A stretch of DNA of 64,000 nucleotides from Pseudomonadota bacterium (lineage in GTDB: Bacteria; Pseudomonadota; Alphaproteobacteria; Rhizobiales; Rhizobiaceae), in contig JAEXYH010000083.1 in the NCBI GenBank assembly GCA_023451735.1, positions 124,001 through 188,000 on the forward strand. Reading direction: 5' to 3'. Shown in pieces: positions 1-9,272 of this stretch. The translations under genes were made by a program, and so were the position numbers. The notes beneath the pieces are model-generated. The model had not been told where the DNA came from and did not search any database. It saw nothing but the letters and a program-made list of their open reading frames with translations. Numbering within the stretch: position 1 is the stretch's first letter; each line of letters starts with the position of its first letter.

Positions 1-1016
1 CGGGCCTGATCGTGACGCCGGGCCTTATCGATCTTCATACGCATGTCTACTGGGGTGGTACCTCGCTCGGTGTCGATCCGGATGCGTTCGCGCGCCAGAG
101 CGCGGTTTCCACCTGCGTCGATACCGGAAGCGCCGGCCCGGGTAATTTCCCGGGGTTCCGCAAGCATGTCATCGAGCAGAGCACAGCACGCGTGCTGGTT
201 TACCTTCACGTATCGTTTGCGGGCATCTACGGCTTTGCCAAGAACATCATGTTGGGCGAGAGCCACGATCTACGCCTGATGGCGGCGCGCGAGGCGGTCG
301 ACGTCATCAATGCCAACCGTGATGTGATCATCGGCGTCAAGGTTCGTATCGGCAAGCACGCTTCCGGGCCATCCGGTATCCAGCCGCTCGACATCGCCCT
401 TCAGGTGGGCGACGAGACGAACCTTCCCATCATGTGCCATATCGACGAGCCGCCGCCGTCCTATGAAGCCGTCGTTTCGCGTCTTCGCAAGGGAGACGTG
501 CTGACGCATTGCTATCGCCCGTTCCCCAATTCTCCTGTCGATGGCATGGGCAAGGTCAAGCCGGAGATTATCGCCGCGCGGGAGCGGGGCGTGCTCTTCG
601 ACATCGGTCACGGAATGGGATCGTTTTCCTGGAAGACGGCACGCGCAATGCTCGACCAGGGGTTTCCACCAGATACGATTTCATCAGATGTGCATGCGCT
701 ATGCATCGAAGGCCCGGCATATGATCAGGTGACGACGCTATCCAAATTTCTTGCACTCGGCATGCCGATGAGCGACGTGATCGCCGCTTCCACCATCAAT
801 GCTGCAAACGCCCTGCAACGGCCGGAACTGGGTACTTTCAAGATCGGCGCCGAGGGTGATGCCAGTGTGCTAGAGCTGCGAGATGGATCGTTTGCGCTTG
901 AAGATGTTCGCGGCGAGATCGTGATGGCGCCGCAGCGGCTCTTTGCTGCAGGCCTCGTCATCGGCGGCCGTGATGTCGGCACAAGCGCTCAACCTATCGC
1001 AGCTGCAGCGGAATAA
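1..1016 (+). CDS. amidohydrolase/deacetylase-family metallohydrolase (5' end outside window)
   Basis: Cytoplasmic metal-dependent hydrolase of the amidohydrolase superfamily, probably cutting an amide or N-acyl bond. The frame is open to the window edge and already reads GLIVTPGLIDLHTHVY, which normally follows 50-60 residues of N-terminal beta-sandwich, so the true start lies upstream; the GTG at 12 is internal. Metal and catalytic positions visible are the HTH pair, the Lys in GVKVRIGK, the His in CHIDEPP, the His in LTHCYRP, and the Asp in SSDVHA. The stop is 11 nt ahead of the aldehyde dehydrogenase start, so it is the first visible gene of the operon reaching to 6937. The family assignment is firm; the substrate is not. 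It could be an N-acyl-amino acid or a cyclic amide. Confidence 0.85.
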   Translation, partial: GLIVTPGLIDLHTHVYWGGTSLGVDPDAFARQSAVSTCVDTGSAGPGNFPGFRKHVIEQSTARVLVYLHVSFAGIYGFAKNIMLGESHDLRLMAAREAVDVINANRDVIIGVKVRIGKHASGPSGIQPLDIALQVGDETNLPIMCHIDEPPPSYEAVVSRLRKGDVLTHCYRPFPNSPVDGMGKVKPEIIAARERGVLFDIGHGMGSFSWKTARAMLDQGFPPDTISSDVHALCIEGPAYDQVTTLSKFLALGMPMSDVIAASTINAANALQRPELGTFKIGAEGDASVLELRDGSFALEDVRGEIVMAPQRLFAAGLVIGGRDVGTSAQPIAAAAE

Positions 1017-1027
1017 GGGGAAAGATA

Positions 1028-2500
1028 ATGGATACAGGTTATACTCCCACCACCAGGATTGGCAATTTTATCGCCGGCAGCTGGGTCTCTGAACCCGAGA
1101 CCATGTCTGCCATCAATCCAGCGACGGGCGAGGTGATCGCCCAATTGCCGAAATCGAGCCGCGAGACTGCTGCGATGGCTGTGGCTGCCGCGAAGTCCGC
1201 AGCCGCAGCATGGGCCGCGACACCGGTGTTCAAACGTGCCGAAATGTGCGTTGCAATCGGCGCCGCGATCGATGTTGAACGCGAAGCCATTGCGCGGATA
1301 CTCTCGATCGAACAGGGCAAGGTCTATGCCGAAGCCCTCGGTGAAGTCGGCAAGGCCGCGGACGGCTTCCGGCTCGCCTCCGAACTCGTCAAACAGATGG
1401 GCGGTCAGACGCTCCCGGCGGAAGATCCGACCAAGCTGGTGATGACCATCCGCCAACCACGTGGCGTCTATGGCGTGATCACGCCGTGGAATTTCCCGGT
1501 CAATATTCCTGTCGAATATCTTGCACCCGGTATTGCCACCGGCAACGCGATCGTCTGGGTGCCGGCACCGTCCACGTCGCTTGTCGCCTGTGCCCTGATG
1601 CAGGCGATCGAGAAGGCCGGGCTGCCGGCCGGTGTGTTGAACCTCGTCATCGGCGAGGGTGCGAGTGCCGGGGATGCGGTGGTCGTCCATCCGGATGTTG
1701 CCGCCATCGGCTTCACCGGCAGTGCTGCAACCGGCAAGCGGATTGCCGAGCGCGGCGCCGGCAAGCCTCTGCTTCTGGAGCTTGGCGGCAACGGCCCGGT
1801 TGTTGTCTTCGAGGATGCCGATCTGGATGCGGCGGCATCGGCTGCGGCCGGTGGAGCGTTTTTCAATGCGGGCCAGGTGTGTGCGGCGACCGGCCGTGTG
1901 CTGGCGCATCACTCGATCGTCGATAGCCTCTGCGAAAAGCTCACCGCGCACGCGGCAAAGCATGTTCTCGGCGATCCGTTTCATCAGGGGACGACAATGG
2001 GGCCGTTGAACAACCCCAAGGTCGCGGCCAAGGTGAAAGAACATGTCGATGATGCCGTTGCCAGCGGCGCCAAGGTGCTGATCGGGGGAAAACCGCGGGC
2101 CGACCTTGGCAGCGACCTATTCTTCGAGCCGACCGTGATCCGCGATGTAACCCGTGAGATGAAGATCAACCGCGAAGAGACCTTTGGTCCTGTCGTGCCG
2201 GTTCTCGCCTTTCAGGACGAGGCGGAAGCGCTGGATCTGGCGCTGGACAGCGAATACGGCCTGTCGGTCGGCGTCTTCACTGCCGACGTGACGCGCGGCG
2301 TGGAAATTGCCAGGGCCATTCCAGCCGGTATCGTCAACATCAATGCCGGCAGCACCTGGTGGGAAATCCACCTGCCCTTCGGTGGTGGTTCCAACACCAA
2401 GAGTGGCATCGGCCGCCTCGGCGGTATCCATACCATGGAAGCGATGACCGAACTCAAAATGATCACCATTACCATCGGTCGGAAGGGAACGGCGGCATGA
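1028..2500 (+). CDS. aldehyde dehydrogenase family protein
   Basis: NAD(P)-dependent oxidation of an aldehyde to a carboxylic acid in the cytoplasm. At 490 residues it has the usual family length. The oxyanion Asn is in ITPWNFP (N155), the general base Glu in ELGGN (E251), and the nucleophile Cys in GQVC (C285). The Rossmann region GFTGSAATG lies at about 228-236. The lysine that commonly follows the VW of this motif is replaced in VWVPAPS, a variant seen in some subfamilies. ATG at 1028 follows an AGGGGAAAG ribosome-binding site, and the stop overlaps the next start by ATGA. Beside a GMC alcohol oxidase it most likely takes the aldehyde made by that enzyme, or one released by the aldolase-like enzyme downstream; this is inferred from context. 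Confidence 0.92.
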   Translation: MDTGYTPTTRIGNFIAGSWVSEPETMSAINPATGEVIAQLPKSSRETAAMAVAAAKSAAAAWAATPVFKRAEMCVAIGAAIDVEREAIARILSIEQGKVYAEALGEVGKAADGFRLASELVKQMGGQTLPAEDPTKLVMTIRQPRGVYGVITPWNFPVNIPVEYLAPGIATGNAIVWVPAPSTSLVACALMQAIEKAGLPAGVLNLVIGEGASAGDAVVVHPDVAAIGFTGSAATGKRIAERGAGKPLLLELGGNGPVVVFEDADLDAAASAAAGGAFFNAGQVCAATGRVLAHHSIVDSLCEKLTAHAAKHVLGDPFHQGTTMGPLNNPKVAAKVKEHVDDAVASGAKVLIGGKPRADLGSDLFFEPTVIRDVTREMKINREETFGPVVPVLAFQDEAEALDLALDSEYGLSVGVFTADVTRGVEIARAIPAGIVNINAGSTWWEIHLPFGGGSNTKSGIGRLGGIHTMEAMTELKMITITIGRKGTAA

Positions 2501-3054
2501 GCATGGTTTCTGTTGCGGCGCAGGAAGACAGCAATGTTCGCCTAACGCCGGTGGAAAAGACGCGGCTTCTCCTGCGCCTCGTCGATGAACTGATACCGGG
2601 CGCGGACGGCTGGCCGTCTGCTTCGGAGGCCGGTGTGCATGGCATCATCGCTCTGCGCCTCTTTGTCGAAGGCGCGCCGGGTATGTTCGACAAGATTGCC
2701 GAGAAATTGGGTTGGCCGACGGGCGGGCTCGACAGCGATGATCCGGCCGCACGGAACGAAGCGGTGATGGCTTTCGAAGCGGCTGATCCGGACCTGTTCG
2801 ACAAGGTCTATTCGGCGGTGGTCCTCGCCTATTACGAAACGCCCTTCGTCGTCGAAGCGATCGCCATGACCGGCCGTCCCTATTCCGTCCGCCCGCATGT
2901 CTCGGGTTACCTGATGTCGCCATTCGACTACGCCCGCGACACGCCCAAGCATGGACGCGGCCACTACCTGAAGACTGAGGAGATGCGCCCCGTCGATACG
3001 TCCGGACTGCATCTCGACACGAACAAAACTGACCGTTGGGGAGTTCATCGATGA
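2497..3054 (+). CDS. small subunit of the gluconate 2-dehydrogenase subunit 3 type
   Basis: A 185-residue protein resembling the small gamma subunit (subunit 3) that accompanies membrane-bound GMC dehydrogenases such as gluconate 2-dehydrogenase. ATG at 2497 was chosen because it overlaps the preceding stop (ATGA) and its own stop overlaps the next ATG at 3051 (ATGA). The frame is open further upstream but that stretch lies inside the aldehyde dehydrogenase. The first 20 residues show no clear twin-arginine motif or strong signal peptide, unlike many members of the family. The assignment rests mainly on size, the pattern LRLVDELIPGADGWPSASEAG and its fixed place before the GMC flavoprotein. 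It probably helps mature or dock that enzyme. Confidence 0.65.
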   Translation: MSMVSVAAQEDSNVRLTPVEKTRLLLRLVDELIPGADGWPSASEAGVHGIIALRLFVEGAPGMFDKIAEKLGWPTGGLDSDDPAARNEAVMAFEAADPDLFDKVYSAVVLAYYETPFVVEAIAMTGRPYSVRPHVSGYLMSPFDYARDTPKHGRGHYLKTEEMRPVDTSGLHLDTNKTDRWGVHR

Positions 3055-4679
3055 ACAATGACCGCACCTGTGACATCCTGATCGTCGGCGCCGGTGCCAC
3101 CGGATCTCTCGCCGCTCTCGTATTGGCACAATCCGGCCTCGACGTCGTCTGTCTAGAGCAGGGTTCCTGGGTCGAGGCAGAGGACCATCCACATCTGCAT
3201 GCGGACTGGACCTGGCAGCGGCGTACCAACTGGAGCCCGGACGTCAACAAGCGCAGCCACCCGGACGATTTTCCGGTCAATTCGGATTCCTCACAGATCC
3301 TGATGTGGAATGCCGTCGGCGGATCCACCAATGTCTACGGCGCCATCTGGCCGCGCTATCGCCCTTCCGATTTCCGCAAGGGAACCGAACACGGGCTGCA
3401 GCCTGACTGGCCAATCAGTTATGAGGACATCGCTCCCTATTATGAGGAGGCCGACCGGCTGGTCGGGGTTTCCGGACTGGCCGGTGATCCGGCCATGCCA
3501 GCTCGCGAAAAATGTCCGACGCGGCCGATGCCGGTTTCGAAGGTGGCGAAGCGCCTCGCTTCGGGTTTTGACGAACTGGATTGGCACTGGTGGCCGGCCG
3601 AAGCCGGTGCGGTGACCGAAGACTATGACGGACGCCCGGCCTGCAACAATTGCGGCACCTGCAACGGCTGCCCGCGCGGCTCGATGAGCAAGTATTCGAT
3701 GTCCATCTGGCCGAAGGCTTTGGAGGCGGGCTGCGAACTGAGGATCAATGCGCGTGTACTGAAGATCGAAAAGGACGCCGACGGCCGAGCCAGCGGCGCA
3801 CTCTATATCGACCGCAATACCGGCCAGAAACATTTCCAGAAGGCGAAGATCGTCATCGTTGCGGCAAACGGCATTGGAACACCGCGCCTGCTGCTTGCGT
3901 CGGATAATCTCGCCAACAGCAACGATCAGGTCGGGCGCTACCTGCTTCACCACACCCTGGTCGCCTGCGAGATGTGGGTTGATGAGCCCGTCGATGGCCA
4001 GATCGGCTATGTCGCCTCGCTTCTGTCGCGCCAGTTTGCCGAGACCGATGTCTCGCGCGGTTTCGTCAACGGTTTCAACTTTAATTGCATCACCTCGACG
4101 GCTTCCGCCGGAGAACTGGCTGCAGGCTGGTTCACATCGGCACGTGCCCCCTGGGGCAAAGATCACCACAACTGGTTCCAGCGGCATTTCGGCCACTCGA
4201 TCGGCGTGTTCGCCATTGGCGACGATCTTCCCAATCCTGAAAACCGGGTTACGCTTGATCCCGTCCTGAAAGACTCGGACGGTGTTCCGGCAGCAAAGAC
4301 ACAATATGCTCCTGGCGAAAACGACAAGCGGATGATGAACTATATGCTCGATCGACTGGAAGAGCTCGCCAAGGCATGCGGTGCCTTCGAATACAAACTG
4401 CATGACTATCGCGACAAGGACGGTGTCTACCGCACACCGGCATGGCACATGATCGGCACCTGCCGCATGGGAAGCGATCCGAAAACCTCAGTCGTCAATA
4501 AGTGGCACCAGACCTGGGAAGTTCCGAACCTGTTCATCGTCGATGGCAGCGTTCTGACCACCGGCGGTGTGGTCAATCCCACGCCGACCATTTCGGCGCT
4601 GGCGCTACGGGCCAGTGCCTATATTCGCGACAATTTCGAAACGCTGTCCACGGCGACGCGCGCATCGATTGCGGCCTGA
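3051..4679 (+). CDS. GMC-family FAD-dependent oxidoreductase (large subunit)
   Basis: FAD enzyme of the glucose-methanol-choline family that oxidises an alcohol or sugar group, probably passing electrons on with its small-subunit partner. The protein has 542 residues. The N-terminal dinucleotide fold reads ILIVGAGATGS (about 8-18). The C-terminal GMC domain includes HMIGTCRMG with the catalytic His region, followed by LFIVDGSVL and NPTPTISALALR. A Cys cluster CNNCGTCNGC sits near residue 200, a pattern met in gluconate-dehydrogenase-like members. ATG at 3051 overlaps the previous stop. No haem c subunit is encoded next to it, so the electron acceptor is unknown. Confidence 0.88.
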   Translation: MNNDRTCDILIVGAGATGSLAALVLAQSGLDVVCLEQGSWVEAEDHPHLHADWTWQRRTNWSPDVNKRSHPDDFPVNSDSSQILMWNAVGGSTNVYGAIWPRYRPSDFRKGTEHGLQPDWPISYEDIAPYYEEADRLVGVSGLAGDPAMPAREKCPTRPMPVSKVAKRLASGFDELDWHWWPAEAGAVTEDYDGRPACNNCGTCNGCPRGSMSKYSMSIWPKALEAGCELRINARVLKIEKDADGRASGALYIDRNTGQKHFQKAKIVIVAANGIGTPRLLLASDNLANSNDQVGRYLLHHTLVACEMWVDEPVDGQIGYVASLLSRQFAETDVSRGFVNGFNFNCITSTASAGELAAGWFTSARAPWGKDHHNWFQRHFGHSIGVFAIGDDLPNPENRVTLDPVLKDSDGVPAAKTQYAPGENDKRMMNYMLDRLEELAKACGAFEYKLHDYRDKDGVYRTPAWHMIGTCRMGSDPKTSVVNKWHQTWEVPNLFIVDGSVLTTGGVVNPTPTISALALRASAYIRDNFETLSTATRASIAA

Positions 4680-4688
4680 GGTGATATC

Positions 4689-5792
4689 GTGATGCAGCGC
4701 CCTCCGGCCGAACCGGGAATGCATGAAACTGAAATCGATACTCCTGCTTTGGTAATCGACCTCGATGCCTTGGAAGCGAACATGGACCGCATGGCGGCGT
4801 TCTGCCGCAAAGCCGGCGTCGGGCTGCGGCCGCATGCCAAGACACACAAGTCGCCGGTCATTGCCGGCTGGCAGGCCGCACGCGGTGCTGTCGGGCAATG
4901 CGTCCAGAAGCTGGCGGAGGCGGAAATCCTCTCCTGGTCTGGCGTGCGCGATATTCTCGTCTCCAACGAAGTGGTTGCGGAACGCAAGCTGAGGCGGCTT
5001 GCCGCCTTGCAATCGATGGCGAAGGTTTCGGTCTGCGCGGACGATCCGCACACCGTCGACCTGATCGAGCAAGTGGCTGAAGCGGCCGGACAGCGCATTA
5101 CCGTACTGGTCGAGATCGACCTGACGGGTGCGCGTTGCGGTGTCTTGCCGGGTGCGGAAGCGGCTGTGCTGGCGAAGCGGATCGCAGCGAGCCCGCATCT
5201 CATCTTCGGTGGATTACAGTCCTATCATGGCGGAGCACAGCATCTGCGCAGCGAGGATGAGCGCGAGCAGGCGATTGCCAGCGCAATCGACAAGACCGTG
5301 GAGACCATAGAGGCAATCCGGACGGTCGGTCTTGCATGTGCGATCGTCGGTGGCGCCGGTACCGGCACTTTTCACCATGAGGCAGCCAGTGGCGTTTACA
5401 ACGAGATGCAGGCCGGCTCGTATATTTTCATGGATGCCGATTACGCCCGCAACCAGCCCAGGCCTGAGTTCCAGCAGTCGCTCTTCGTGTTGAGCACGGT
5501 CATGAGCGCTGCACGTGACGGCGTCGCTGTCGTCGATTGCGGCCATAAGGGTATCACGATTGATAGCGGATTGCCGCTGGTCCACGGCCGCGAGGATATC
5601 GACTATGTCGGTGCATCCGATGAACACGGCACACTTGCCCTGCGCGGTGGCGCGCTGGCTATTGGCGAGATGCTGCGTCTGGTGCCCGGACATTGTGACC
5701 CGACTGTCGATCGTTACGACTGGTATGTGGGAATGCGCGGCCAATGTGTGGATTGCGTCTTTCCAGTTGCCGCAAGAGGTATGATGCAATGA
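4689..5792 (+). CDS. D-threonine aldolase / DSD1-family PLP enzyme
   Basis: Fold-type III PLP enzyme with an alanine-racemase-like N-terminal barrel and a D-serine-dehydratase-like C-terminal domain. Family members cleave D-threonine or beta-hydroxyaspartate, or dehydrate D-serine. The PLP lysine is in RPHAKTHKSP (about residue 55), and the C-terminal metal ligands are the His and Asp of GHCDPTVDRYD (about 333-343). The 367-residue length is normal. GTG at 4689 and ATG at 4692 are both possible starts. The stop overlaps the next ATG at 5789. Next to an aldehyde dehydrogenase, an aldol cleavage producing an amino acid and an aldehyde is a reasonable guess, but the substrate cannot be read from sequence. 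Confidence 0.85.
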   Translation: MMQRPPAEPGMHETEIDTPALVIDLDALEANMDRMAAFCRKAGVGLRPHAKTHKSPVIAGWQAARGAVGQCVQKLAEAEILSWSGVRDILVSNEVVAERKLRRLAALQSMAKVSVCADDPHTVDLIEQVAEAAGQRITVLVEIDLTGARCGVLPGAEAAVLAKRIAASPHLIFGGLQSYHGGAQHLRSEDEREQAIASAIDKTVETIEAIRTVGLACAIVGGAGTGTFHHEAASGVYNEMQAGSYIFMDADYARNQPRPEFQQSLFVLSTVMSAARDGVAVVDCGHKGITIDSGLPLVHGREDIDYVGASDEHGTLALRGGALAIGEMLRLVPGHCDPTVDRYDWYVGMRGQCVDCVFPVAARGMMQ

Positions 5793-6937
5793 GCCTTGCC
5801 AAGATTGATGTGACAGCGACACCGGGATTGGTCGCGGGATTGCGGTGCATCACCTGTGATGCCTTCTACCCACCCAGACTACTCTACCGCTGTTCTGCAT
5901 GCGCCGGCATTCTGGAAGCGGAACGCGCCGTGCCGACCGGTAGATGGAGCGCGAGCGATTTTGTTTGTGAGGCAGTAGCACTGGGAGAAGGTGCTACACC
6001 GCTTCGGCAAATATCACCTTCTTTGCTGCATCCCGATTTTCGCGGCACGCTTCTGGTCAAGGACGAAACGCGAAATCCATCCGGCTCGTTCAAGGACAGG
6101 TTGGTGGCTGCGGCGCTTTCACGTGCCATCGAATTCGGTGCGCGAGGCATCGTCAGCGCGTCGAGCGGAAATGCAGGCGCCGCCGCAGCCTGCTATGCGT
6201 CGAATGCCGGAATACCAGCAGTTATCTGCTGCCCGGAGGCGACACCGCACGGCAAGCTGGCGCAGATCATGGCTTATGGTGCGACCCTCGAACGGGTGCC
6301 CGGGCACTATGGAAATTCATTCCGGCGTGCGCTGGAACTCAGTGACGAGCGCGACTACGTCAATCTCACGACGACCTATCTCAATCCATACGGGGTTGAT
6401 GCATTGCGGCTGGTCGGTCAGGAAATTGTCGAATCGCTCGCAGGCGTCTCTCCCGACTGGATCGCGATTCCCACCAGTTCCGGGCCACTGGTAAAGGGCG
6501 TCTTTCAAGGTTTTCAGGATGCAGCCGTGCCGATGCCGAGACTGGTGGCGGCACAATCCGAGGGATGCGCTCCGATCGCGCGCGCCTTTGCCGAAGGGAA
6601 GGAAACGGTGGAGCCTTGGGAGTCGCCAAAAACGATCGCATCCGGTATCTCCGATCCGCTGCTCGGCTATCCGGAGGAAGGGAGCTACACATTATCGCTG
6701 ATCCGCAGAAGTGGCGGCCAGGCGGTTGCAGTTCCTGATCGCGATATCATTGAAGCTATGGTGGCTCTAGGCCGCAATGCCGGTCTGTTCTGTGAACCGA
6801 CGGGAGCCGTATCACTCGCTGCTTGCAATCGCCTTTTTACCGAAGGCGAGATCGGTGCATCAGACACAGTAGTCTGCGTCGTCACGGGACACGGTTTCAA
6901 AGATTTTGCTGCTTGGAAGGATGATCGGCTACCATAA
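5789..6937 (+). CDS. threonine synthase-like PLP-dependent lyase
   Basis: Fold-type II PLP enzyme of the threonine synthase/threonine dehydratase group, 382 residues from ATG 5789 (ATGA overlap with the previous gene). The PLP lysine is in NPSGSFKDR and the phosphate loop is SSGNAGAAAA. A zinc-ribbon-like pair, CITC and CSAC, lies at about 20-40, as in several threonine-synthase-like proteins. It probably performs a beta- or gamma-elimination or replacement on a hydroxy-amino acid. Threonine biosynthesis is less likely here, because all five genes before it suggest catabolism. It is the last gene of the operon; the next 350 nt hold no convincing gene. Confidence 0.82.
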   Translation: MSLAKIDVTATPGLVAGLRCITCDAFYPPRLLYRCSACAGILEAERAVPTGRWSASDFVCEAVALGEGATPLRQISPSLLHPDFRGTLLVKDETRNPSGSFKDRLVAAALSRAIEFGARGIVSASSGNAGAAAACYASNAGIPAVICCPEATPHGKLAQIMAYGATLERVPGHYGNSFRRALELSDERDYVNLTTTYLNPYGVDALRLVGQEIVESLAGVSPDWIAIPTSSGPLVKGVFQGFQDAAVPMPRLVAAQSEGCAPIARAFAEGKETVEPWESPKTIASGISDPLLGYPEEGSYTLSLIRRSGGQAVAVPDRDIIEAMVALGRNAGLFCEPTGAVSLAACNRLFTEGEIGASDTVVCVVTGHGFKDFAAWKDDRLP

Positions 6938-7292
6938 GTCATTTCGCCTAAACCAAATGCTCATGTTTTATGCCGATGGATCCAAAAAATAACGGCTGGC
7001 GATGCGCAGTACGCAGTCCAAATCTCATCAAGACCGTAGCTGAGGATTCTGTCTCGCGCGCATCAAGTCGGCTGCACAGCTCCGAAAAGCCGATCTTCCC
7101 GCGCGCAACGACTTGTATCGCCCTCGACCGTTTAGTGCGGGTGTGCAGTGTGATCACAATCAGGGTATTGATCGCACTCAAGAAACCGGCTGTTGTTGCC
7201 CCTTGCCGTTCGACCAACTGCACGCGAGGACGGGCGCAGCATTACCTTCCATTTTCGCTGGGGAAGGAAGTAAGCGAGGAACCCAGGCCGGT
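6938..7292. other. intergenic region between catabolic operon and defence island
   Basis: About 355 nt without a supportable gene. Open frames on both strands cover it (for example 6970-7422 + and 6948-7223 -), but neither has a recognisable domain or ribosome-binding site. This is the left boundary of the defence island. I see no tRNA, integrase or clear repeat that would mark an insertion point. Confidence 0.5.
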
Positions 7293-9272
7293 ATGTTCGA
7301 ACATGATCAGACATCAGGGCAACGTTCTATCAGAACGTCCAGTCGGGGAGCCATGGGGCCGGACGCCGGCGTGTGGCCTGGTGCGGTTCGCGCGCGAACG
7401 CGTCACGTGCTCGATCAAATGACGGGGACCGCTTCGACGCATGCAAAGCCGTTTGTCACCGATTTCCTGATTCCGAGGGTCGCGACGGTCGCCGTCAAGC
7501 GAGCTTTCGACGCAGGGCAATCGACCATTTTGATCACTGGAGCGCCGCTTAGCGGAAAGAGCCATATCCTGCGGGAATTCGCAGAACGCATGGCGACCTC
7601 GGAAGCTTACGCCGTCTTCCTGGTCCGCGGTGGGCGCGGAGGGGCAGGCCTCTTTCAGAGGATCGCAAATATGCTGTCCGCCGCGCTCGAGTGGGCCGTG
7701 ACGGAAGATGACATCCGACAATGGCTCAGGCGCCTCTCGCGCAGTGTTGGCGACCCTGTGCTCGTCCTTGCAATTGACGGCGTCGTTCCCGACTCACCGA
7801 TTGCAAATGACATCGAAGAAATTTCTGAGTCGGGTTTCGGCTCGCGGTTGCGGCTTCTGGCCACGACCGACGACGCCGGCGGCTTGCTCTCCGGCTCGAA
7901 CGGCCGCAACGTTACCGCTCTGGGAGAGGCCGCCCAAACCATCCAGGTCGAAGTGCTGAGCCAGGTAGAATTTCAAAAGGCGCAAGAGGTTCTCGCGGCC
8001 CACCGCATCGGTTTCCTGAAAGGAGCAAATTTCGCTGGCGAGTACCGCGCTCCCTGGCTGCTGCGGACGATGCTTGCCGATATTAGCCAGGATAGCCGGC
8101 ACGCAGATCATGACGTGGTGTTGTCCTCCATGTTGGGTATTTGGTTCATCGATGCGGTGAGAAAGCGATTTGGGGCAGTTGGGGAAGCGGCTCGCGGTTT
8201 CCGCCTTCTTGCGCGCGACTTCGTCGCCGATGTGGCACGAACCTCGAGCGAGCTCGCCTTGGAAATTTCGCATGGGTTCGTGGTCCGGCGCGATGCTCTG
8301 CAACAGCCTACACGTGACGTCATCGACAAACTCGCTTCGCAGGGATGGTTGCGGACCTATCGCCATGCTGGCGGTGAAGATGTGATTGCGCCCCGCGCGC
8401 CAGACCTATTCCTGAGTGAGTTGGCTTACGCGATCGCGGAGGAATTGGAACGGCAGGCTGCGACGGATCCTCGAGAGGCAGGCCGCTGGTTGGCAGATCG
8501 CCTCGAGGGCGTCTTCCTTGGAGACCTGATCGGGGCGCAAGCCATTCGAGATATGGCCACAAGGCAGGGCGGCTTCTCGAGCGGTCTGCTCGTCGGGCTC
8601 CATGACCGAGCACCCCGCGCGAAGCCCTTCAGAGAGGGCGTGGTCGCGTTTCAAAAGCCTGATGGCACGCTGCAGGATCTTCGCATCAATGGCGACGGTA
8701 CGGCAACGCTGCTGGACGCGGCGAGACACCCTCTAGGAGATCCGGTTGATCTCGAAGGAGAGCTATCGCAGACCTATGGGCCGATGGCAGGGTGGATGAT
8801 CCTTGCCCAGCTGGCCTATCTTCCAGCCGCCATCGGGGACGATGATCGGCCGTCGATGGGCGGATCGTTACTGCTTGAGATCGGAACCTGCCCATTCCCC
8901 TTGATGCGACCGGCCCGCGATCCGATCGGGCATCTAGTTCACGATATCGCCGGGCACGGGTCGGTGCTTTGCGTCGAAAACGGAATCGTGGAACCCGCGA
9001 CGTCGGCAATGCAACAATTCTTCACGGCCCAGTGGAAAGACGCTGACTCGTGGCTCGACGAGGCATTGTCTCGTAATTCGCTGCCCCTTTTGAATCGTAT
9101 CCTGATTGCTTTGCGTGAGGTTCGTCACGTTTCTACCGGAGCCAGGAAGGAATGGGCGAAAAAGATGCTCAAAGATCGAATCGATCCCGCGATCGCGGCC
9201 ATCCTGAAGCAGGACAAGCCTTCGTCGAAACGTCCTGGGAAGAAAGTGCGTAAGAGCACTGGTCAAAAATAA
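7293..9272 (+). CDS. P-loop NTPase, first gene of a putative NTPase-nuclease pair
   Basis: Large ATPase of about 659 residues. The Walker A motif GAPLSGKS lies near residue 85, followed by a Walker B-like LVLAIDG about 70 residues later; together they resemble AAA/STAND-type NTPases. The region after the NTPase core has a possible winged-helix stretch (DVIDKLASQGWLRTY). The Lys/Arg-rich tail KRPGKKVRKSTGQK is probably disordered or binds nucleic acid. The start is uncertain: ATG 7293 follows GAGGAA; ATG 7353 and ATG 7419 are alternatives, and the frame is open to 7113. The decayed Mrr-type nuclease begins at its 3' end, suggesting an ATPase sensor plus nuclease effector. I do not recognise a named family. 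Confidence 0.6.
   Translation: MFEHDQTSGQRSIRTSSRGAMGPDAGVWPGAVRARTRHVLDQMTGTASTHAKPFVTDFLIPRVATVAVKRAFDAGQSTILITGAPLSGKSHILREFAERMATSEAYAVFLVRGGRGGAGLFQRIANMLSAALEWAVTEDDIRQWLRRLSRSVGDPVLVLAIDGVVPDSPIANDIEEISESGFGSRLRLLATTDDAGGLLSGSNGRNVTALGEAAQTIQVEVLSQVEFQKAQEVLAAHRIGFLKGANFAGEYRAPWLLRTMLADISQDSRHADHDVVLSSMLGIWFIDAVRKRFGAVGEAARGFRLLARDFVADVARTSSELALEISHGFVVRRDALQQPTRDVIDKLASQGWLRTYRHAGGEDVIAPRAPDLFLSELAYAIAEELERQAATDPREAGRWLADRLEGVFLGDLIGAQAIRDMATRQGGFSSGLLVGLHDRAPRAKPFREGVVAFQKPDGTLQDLRINGDGTATLLDAARHPLGDPVDLEGELSQTYGPMAGWMILAQLAYLPAAIGDDDRPSMGGSLLLEIGTCPFPLMRPARDPIGHLVHDIAGHGSVLCVENGIVEPATSAMQQFFTAQWKDADSWLDEALSRNSLPLLNRILIALREVRHVSTGARKEWAKKMLKDRIDPAIAAILKQDKPSSKRPGKKVRKSTGQK

Noticed and set aside
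989..2044. A 351-codon minus-strand frame opposite the aldehyde dehydrogenase gene (with similar long antisense frames at 3291-4448, 24447-25370, 33865-35319, 38594-39775 and others)
   Set aside because: They lie antisense to clear enzymes with full motifs, are rich in Arg/His/Gly and show no domain. They are shadows of high-GC coding sequence.
6948..7223. A 91-codon minus-strand frame in the gap before the defence island
   Set aside because: No ribosome-binding site and no recognisable family; overlapped by equally featureless frames on the other strand.
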